Source: Anopheles merus
Taxonomy: Eukaryota; Arthropoda; Insecta; Diptera; Culicidae
NCBI RefSeq assembly: GCF_017562075.2
Contig: NC_054082.1
Location: 42,765,442-42,829,441, forward strand
Length of the DNA stretch: 64,000 nucleotides
Reading direction: 5' to 3'
Positions 58,381-64,000 of this stretch are shown here, piece after piece. How positions within the stretch are numbered: position 1 is the stretch's first letter; each line of letters opens with the position of its first letter. The position numbers were made by a program, and so were the translations under genes. Under the pieces are notes generated by a model that ran no database searches, was not told the origin of the DNA, and saw only the letters and a list, made by a program, of their open reading frames with translations.

Positions 58381-59260
58381 TGTAACTTGCGATCGTGATC
58401 TTTTATTTTCTTCTTAAACGGATTCGTCTTTTACTACACCAATCGAATGTTTATAGAAATAGTTGAAGGAGGCACATAGTATAACTTCAAACATGTTAAC
58501 AGCTTTGGGCATTATACATTATTTTCAAAAAACAATGAGCCCTATTTAGATAAAAATCAAATTTTGAATTTTGAAAAAGTAAAAAAAACAGCGTCGTTAC
58601 AAACGTGTAAACGCACAATAATCTCGCAAATGTCAGTTTGTCTGAATGGAACATAGCGCCTCTAGCGGCAAATACAGAAACTACGGTAAGCTGCCAAACA
58701 CGAGCAGGACGCCAAAAGTTTCATAGCCAACAAACTGAAACATTCCGTAGCTGTGCGAGACAAATTATTATTTCCATTTCTATTAAAACATTGTTTATTA
58801 CTTATCGCACAGTAGACGCTTAAAAATTCCCACAAAAACAGGATTTTTCAGAGCAGTTATCAAAACAACATCCGAACAAACAAAGCGTGTTGTGCCAAGT
58901 GTTTACCAGCGAACGAACGAAGTGCGTACTGTGGTCAACGTCAGGCGTGTGTACCTTCAAACAGCGTGCCGTTGCGTTCCAAACTGCGGGTACGAAAGCG
59001 GAGACAGAAAAAAATCCAAAATATGGACAAAAGAAACGCGTAAACATCAGACGAGAGCCGCTGCTACCACGAATCAACATAAATAACGAACACGCAAAGC
59101 AACCCCCGGTAGAATGTGTGGTGTGTTTTCCCTGTGAAGAACGGTGAAGCATCGCGTTTGACCGTTGCCACATGCTTATCGCATTCGATCGATCGCAGGA
59201 CGCGCAATTAGACGGGGACAGCTGCGTGCGTGCGTGCGTGAATGCATTCGCGAAAGCGTC
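58381..59260 (+). other. Intergenic spacer and 5' leader of the CEP295-like gene
   Basis: No gene is recognised. The last few hundred bases are GC-richer and leader-like. No clear TATA box. Confidence 0.5.
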
Positions 59261-59386
59261 ATGTCCGTTGGCGTAACCGTGCACGATGTGGATCCGCTGT
59301 CGTCGGCAGGGGCCAATCCGCTGGCCGATCTCGAATCAGTGCGTAAGATCGCGAACGAGAAGCTGCGCATCCGTCGGCTAGTGCAG
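59261..59386 (+). CDS. CEP295-like exon 1
   Basis: 42 codons ending in RRLVQ with the donor GTATGT, phase 0. Confidence 0.8.
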
Positions 59387-62300
59387 GTATGTGGTGTAGC
59401 GAAGACAGCGGCGGCGGCGGCGACGGTGTCGAAGGGAGAGGGGACGCCGTTTCCATTTGGTCCAGGCAAAGTGGCGCAATCGTTGACCTCGTTTTTAATG
59501 TTTGGGCACTATTTGGCTGGTGACGTAATTGCTGCGTGCGCTGGTCTGGTGTGAATTGTTGTGGTCACTTTTCTGGCGTTTGGGTTGGGTTGAAGGATTT
59601 CTCTCACATTTATCACGAATTAAAGCGGAGTTTTTTCTTTCTTCCCTGACCCCTGCTGTTCGTCGCTGTGCCTTGTGCAGGTTCGCGAGCAATCCAAACA
59701 GCTGGCCGCAAAAGTGCGCCAAAACTATCAGCTGGCAAAGGAGAAAGAGCTGGCCAAAATTGAGCAAACGAAGCGGAACGAGGTAAATGCGTGGAAGCGG
59801 CAGCAAATACGCCACCTGCAGGACGAGTACGCGCGCAGCGTCTGTGAGGTTGGCGAGGCACACCGGGCAGCCGAAGCCGCGGAAGAGTGCGCGGTGTGGT
59901 TCGAGGAAAAGCGGGCCACCCAGCAGGCGGTTGCACTGCAGCGGGGTAAAGTGGCCGAAGCGAACGCTGCCCGGGAGCGGGAGCGCAAGGAGGCGGAGAA
60001 AATGGCAAAACAGCGGAAAAAGCCATACGTACCGACGAAATCCATTGCCGTGCAGGCATCGATACCGGTCGGCGCACCGGAAGTGATGGAACCGAAAAAT
60101 CCCCTACTGTCAGAGGACTGTGATACATCCAGCGAACCAACGCCCAGCCCGTACGAGCAGTTTCGGGCACGAAGGAACCCTTCCGCGATGCAGGGGAAAC
60201 CGCCACCACCAACGAGCCTGTCCGAATCGGAGGACGAGTCCGCTTTCTTTGCAGGCACAGGTACGGGCACACGGCAACTCGACAAAGAGAACATCCCGCG
60301 AGCGGGGCACGAGTACAGTGCTACCGCGTTCACCTCACCGAGTGACTTACGATCGCACCAGGAACAACCCACCCGTCGACTGCTGCAACCGTTTACGCAG
60401 ATAACGGAGCTGATCCAGCAAAGACGGCAGCGCCATCACACGACAGCACTGGACGTTACACGACAGCCGGTCGACGGTGGTGCATCCGGCTACGGCACCC
60501 AGAAAACGGTCCAGTTTGACGATCTGAGCGATAATACTCTTTCCTTTCCCACAAGCACAGTGCTCACGCACGATAACGATGCCGGTGGACCGTGCGAATC
60601 GCCGCGAAAAATGCCTCCCCGGAAGACGATGGCAGCGACAAACGGAGTGCCGAAAGTGGCCACTACCGTTGGAAGCAACAAGCGTGGTAAAGCGGTGCTA
60701 CCGGCAATGTCGGGGAGTAGCAGCACCACCACTACCACCTCATCGAACGCGGCGTGTGCAAAGGTGCAATACTACGATTGTAATACAATGTACCGCCGGG
60801 AGTACGATCAGCCGGTGGGTTACGTGCAGCGCGAGGAACGCCGGCAGGACGATCCGACCGGGATGGAGGAAGCGAATCGTTACGAACTGCTGCAGCAAGA
60901 GCTTGCCAAAGCGCGAAGGTGAGTAAAGTGAGCAGATTGTTCGTATTGTCTACTACACATGTGTGTTGCTCTTTCCAGCAAACCGACGGTGGATCGTACC
61001 AAACCGGCCCTGGAAAAGCAGCAAACGCGCAAGGACTACGAGAAGCTGTCGAAAGAGTTGGACAATCTAACGCGCACGGAAAACCGGCTCAAAAGCCAAG
61101 CAGTTGTGAGTGTTGGCGTGTGCACGGATGGGAGTTTCCGGGGCGAATGTACTAAAACTTCCATCTTTATTTCAGCCCACTAAAAGCGGTATACCGTCGG
61201 AAGCGACGCTCAAGCAAAGGGCCGAAACGCGCCAGCGCAAAGCGAACGAAGCGATTGAGCAGTTGCTGCAGCAGCGCGCCCTCGTAACGTGCCCGATCGT
61301 GCAGAGCCAGCCGGACGACGGTGCCCGCCGGCCAACCGTGCGGCCGTCCGTGGTGAACGTGGCGGAAACGAGGTACGGCAGCAGTGGGGCGAACCGCCCA
61401 GAACAGAAGGACATTTCCACCGACAGCTGTGCCTCGATCGTGCTGGACACGTTCGACCGCCCCGGCATACCGCTGCCCTCGGAAGCTGTCGGCGGCAGTG
61501 GGGTGGACAAAATAGCGAAGCTAAAGGAGCTGCTGGAGCAAATCAACGAGCAGCGCCGATTGCTGACGGAGGATATTGCACGCGAAAAGGCGAATGAAGC
61601 GAAGAAATTGGCGAACGATGGCGCAGCTGATTCGGAGCCGGCCACAAAGCAGGAAATTGATCGGCTGGAGCGCATGAAACGGAGGCAGGAGGAATTGCTC
61701 GAACAGCAGCAGTTGCTGCATAAGCGGGAGCGCGAGGTGGAGGAGCTGGGTCGCCAGCTGGAAGAGAAAATGGCCCTGCTGCAGCGGAATAGGCAGGGGC
61801 AGAAGGTGGAGCAGACGTGTAAGAAGGACGCAAAGAACAACAAGCCGAAGGCGAAGCAGCCGAAGATGGTGCAAGTAGAAACGAAGGGTGAAAAGGGAGC
61901 GATCGATGTGGAGGTCGTTGAACCGTCGTCTATCGCGAGCAGCAGCATCAGCAGCGAGATGAGCAAGGACTCGTGTGAATCGGTCCAGGAGCGGAGAGCG
62001 GGTGATGCACCGGTCAAGATCATCATCACGGTGAACGAGAAAGCGACAGCAACGAAGCGGAAGAAAAAGGCAACTGTGCAACAGAAAACATCACCGTCGA
62101 AGGTAACACGGGAAGCTAAGGGAGTGGACAAAGTGCGTCAACCCGCAGCGGCACCGGTTGCGAGTCAGCCGATTATGAAGCCATTGCCAACACGAAAAGA
62201 CACGTTGCTGCAAAAGGTAGCCAACAGGGGTGGACCATCGACGCAAATGGTCGACCTGTCGCCGGGCAGTTCCTCGACGACGTCTACAGTGTACAGGCCA

Positions 62301-64000
62301 CTGCCACCCAAGATCGGTAGCTTGAAGATCCTGCAGAAGCACGGGCCGCCGGGTGAGAGCGAACCGGTCAAAGCAACCGTGCCAGTTGCCTCGAGCGGTA
62401 CGGCCGGACCAAAGTATCAGCTGCAGAAGGGCGACGATCAACGCAGACAGAACCTGCCAAGTGGGGCGAAAGCAGCGCAGCCAGCGGTCGGAGAAGCGAA
62501 TCTAAATCCACACCTTATGAAGTACATTGTCCGCTTGCTCGGCATGTCGCGGCAATCGATCGACCAGCTAGGAGTTAGCACGACGAGCGTTTCCACGCCA
62601 AACGAGTCGGTCGTGAACGTAACCAGCAATGTTGGTGGCGGAAAGCAGGTGGCCACCCATCCCGCCACGCCTATCGCCCCGAACGAGCAGGAAGTTGAGC
62701 GGATGCATCGGTTGAAGAAATTTATCGATGAAAACTACAACTTCCTGCAGGAGATCGATGAAACGCTGCGCCGATCGGACCAGTCCACGTTGGGCAGTAG
62801 TAATGGGACGGTGGTGGATGGTGATAGTATGATTAATGACCAGCAGTCTTCGGTTGAGGCCGATATTAGTCGGGTGGAAGGGATTTGGATGGAGACGCTG
62901 CGACGCCGAGAGCGGCGGATGCACAAGCAGCAAAAGAAGGTCAGCGAGGTACCGTTGTCGAAGGCAAAGGCGAGTAAGAAGCAGCCAGAAGCTAGTCAGC
63001 ATATTTCCATTTCCGATGCAGTAAATGCGGCAAACAGGGAGACGGTGCAATCCGCTTCCCAATCGGCCGTCGCCCCTGCACCACCAGTAGCAATGGCACC
63101 ACCGGCAGCGCTACCACCATCTTCAGCACCAACGGTAAAGGAAGGCTCTTTGAAATCCATTCTTAAATCGCCCAAACGGGACACTCCACCAGCCAAGGTG
63201 GCAAAAATCATTACGCCCCAGGGCCACGTGGAGGTGATCAATCTGAGCGACCGGGAGGAGCAGGAAATTCTCGAACGATACTCCCAGCTGACGGAACGTT
63301 GCAGCCAGCGCATCACCGAGCTGTCGCAAATGATCAATCAGGTGCGGGAGGAGAAGCGACGCCTGATCGAGGACAGTTTGTCGTCCCTGGAGCAGCAGGA
63401 ATCGACCAAGTACATGGATTTACCGGCCGCGATCGGTGCTAGTGCTGCTGGGCAACCATCGTTACCATCGCAGACGGAAAAGACTACACCCCCGGCCGTT
63501 GCATTATCACCACCCGGTCCTCCGGCTGGCTCCAGCGCGGCACCGCTCGGCGGAACGGATGATCCGGTCAGCGAGGAGATTGATAACATAATCTCCTCCA
63601 AGCAGATTGGGCTCAGCAAGGACAGTGGTATTGCGATGTCGCGCCCACTAACTGCCTCGGACATACGGGAAAGTCCTTCCGAGGAGGGCAGCCAGGGCAA
63701 GGAGCCGCTTCCGTTCGAACCATTCCTGAAAGACATTCCAAAACCGGCGGTAGCGGAGATAAGTGCACCACCACCGAAGGGGGGACAGTTGACAGTCGGT
63801 GTTGGGGCGCTGCGTCGTAACACGCCGCCCGTTGCGATAGCACGATTCAGCCCCCAGCTACCGGACGAACTGCCGATGCATGAACTGTCCACGATCCCGG
63901 AGGTCGACACGCCGGCAGTCGCCACGACGTCACGAGTGAACGATCTTTCGACGGTTTCGGCTACGACGGCCGCCGAGCATCCAGACGCTGCCGAACAGGT
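59261..64000 (+). CDS. ana1: CEP295/Ana1-like centriolar protein, 5' part
   Basis: Exons 59261-59386, 59681-60918, 60979-61105 and 61176 to the window edge; all junctions keep frame, at least 1438 codons. ATG 59261 (MSVGVTVHDVDPLSSAG) is the first in-frame ATG after a leader. The N terminus has KIANEKLRIRRLVQ joined to VREQSKQLAAKVRQNYQLAK and KRNEVNAWKRQQIRHLQDEY, the basic coiled-coil signature of CEP295 and fly Ana1. Further coiled coils lie in exon 4 (EIDRLERMKRRQEELLEQQQ). IVRLLGMSRQSIDQLG is near codon 900, with long charged and Pro/Ser-rich stretches between. Family members act in centriole elongation and centriole-to-centrosome conversion. The assignment rests on the N-terminal match; the gene continues beyond the window. 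Confidence 0.82.
59681..60918 (+). CDS. CEP295-like exon 2
   Basis: Coiled coil in the first 110 codons, then Ser/Pro-rich sequence with SESEDESAFFAGT and acidic patches. Donor GTGAGT, phase 2 out. Confidence 0.88.
60979..61105 (+). CDS. CEP295-like exon 3
   Basis: Short charged exon (QQTRKDYEKLSKELDNLTRT), phase 2 in and 0 out. Confidence 0.82.
61176..64000 (+). CDS. CEP295-like exon 4, runs past the window
   Basis: Read open for 941 codons with no stop on the stretches inspected. Coiled coils near 61515-61800 and 63250-63400. The minus-strand open frames here are shadows of its codon bias. Confidence 0.88.

Noticed and set aside
63338..63925. Minus-strand open frame of 195 codons, and others of up to 319 codons between 61172 and 62131
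   Set aside because: They lie antisense to the continuous CEP295-like exon and reflect its codon bias. No motif or splice signals on the minus strand.
1..64000. CRISPR arrays, operons, bacterial promoters and phage genes
   Set aside because: The window is clearly animal DNA; the tandem arrays found are minisatellites without spacer structure.

Overview
The window is eukaryotic and looks like a mosquito genome, most probably Anopheles. The reasons are short GT-AG introns between long GC-rich exons, two tRNA-derived SINEs of the SINE200 type, and insect-type LTR elements, a LINE, a Tc1 element and MITEs. The species call is inference, not proof.

Layout. Positions 1-5255 are a near-identical second copy of 47053-52288. 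They contain one coding exon and its introns and end exactly at a 100-base run of N (5256-5355), so this may be an uncollapsed haplotype rather than a true duplication. Positions 5356-41.9k are a graveyard of nested transposons: a 239-bp foldback element; a Ty3/gypsy element (6277-12823) carrying a Tc1 element; the 3' end of a second gypsy family, cut by a 5'-truncated LINE; a 16-kb BEL/Pao element (15654-31907, GTTAC target duplications) interrupted by a tandem LTR-gag-LTR-gag-LTR gypsy array and by a near full-length LINE; gypsy remnants; a nearly complete minus-strand gypsy element (34436-39290) lying between two inverted copies of a long-TIR DNA element; SINEs and MITEs. Nearly all their genes are broken.

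Positions 42k-58.4k hold a + strand gene rebuilt here from eight exons. Its splice phases match at every junction and it has 2793 coding nt to the stop. It encodes an R3H and coiled-coil protein of the R3HCC1/R3HCC1L family. The R3H domain is split over exons A and B, and the conserved C-terminal RRM-like region lies on exons F-H. Its start codon could not be placed. Introns 1 and 2 carry a SINE and a hAT-type MITE with an 8-bp target duplication.

Positions 59261-64000 are the 5' part (four exons, at least 1438 codons, open at the window edge) of a CEP295/Ana1-like centriolar protein gene, about 0.9 kb downstream on the same strand.

No rRNA, intact tRNA gene or CRISPR array was seen. No new molecular system was recognised. 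The most useful observations are the suspected false duplication, the rebuilt gene, and the structure of the nested elements.
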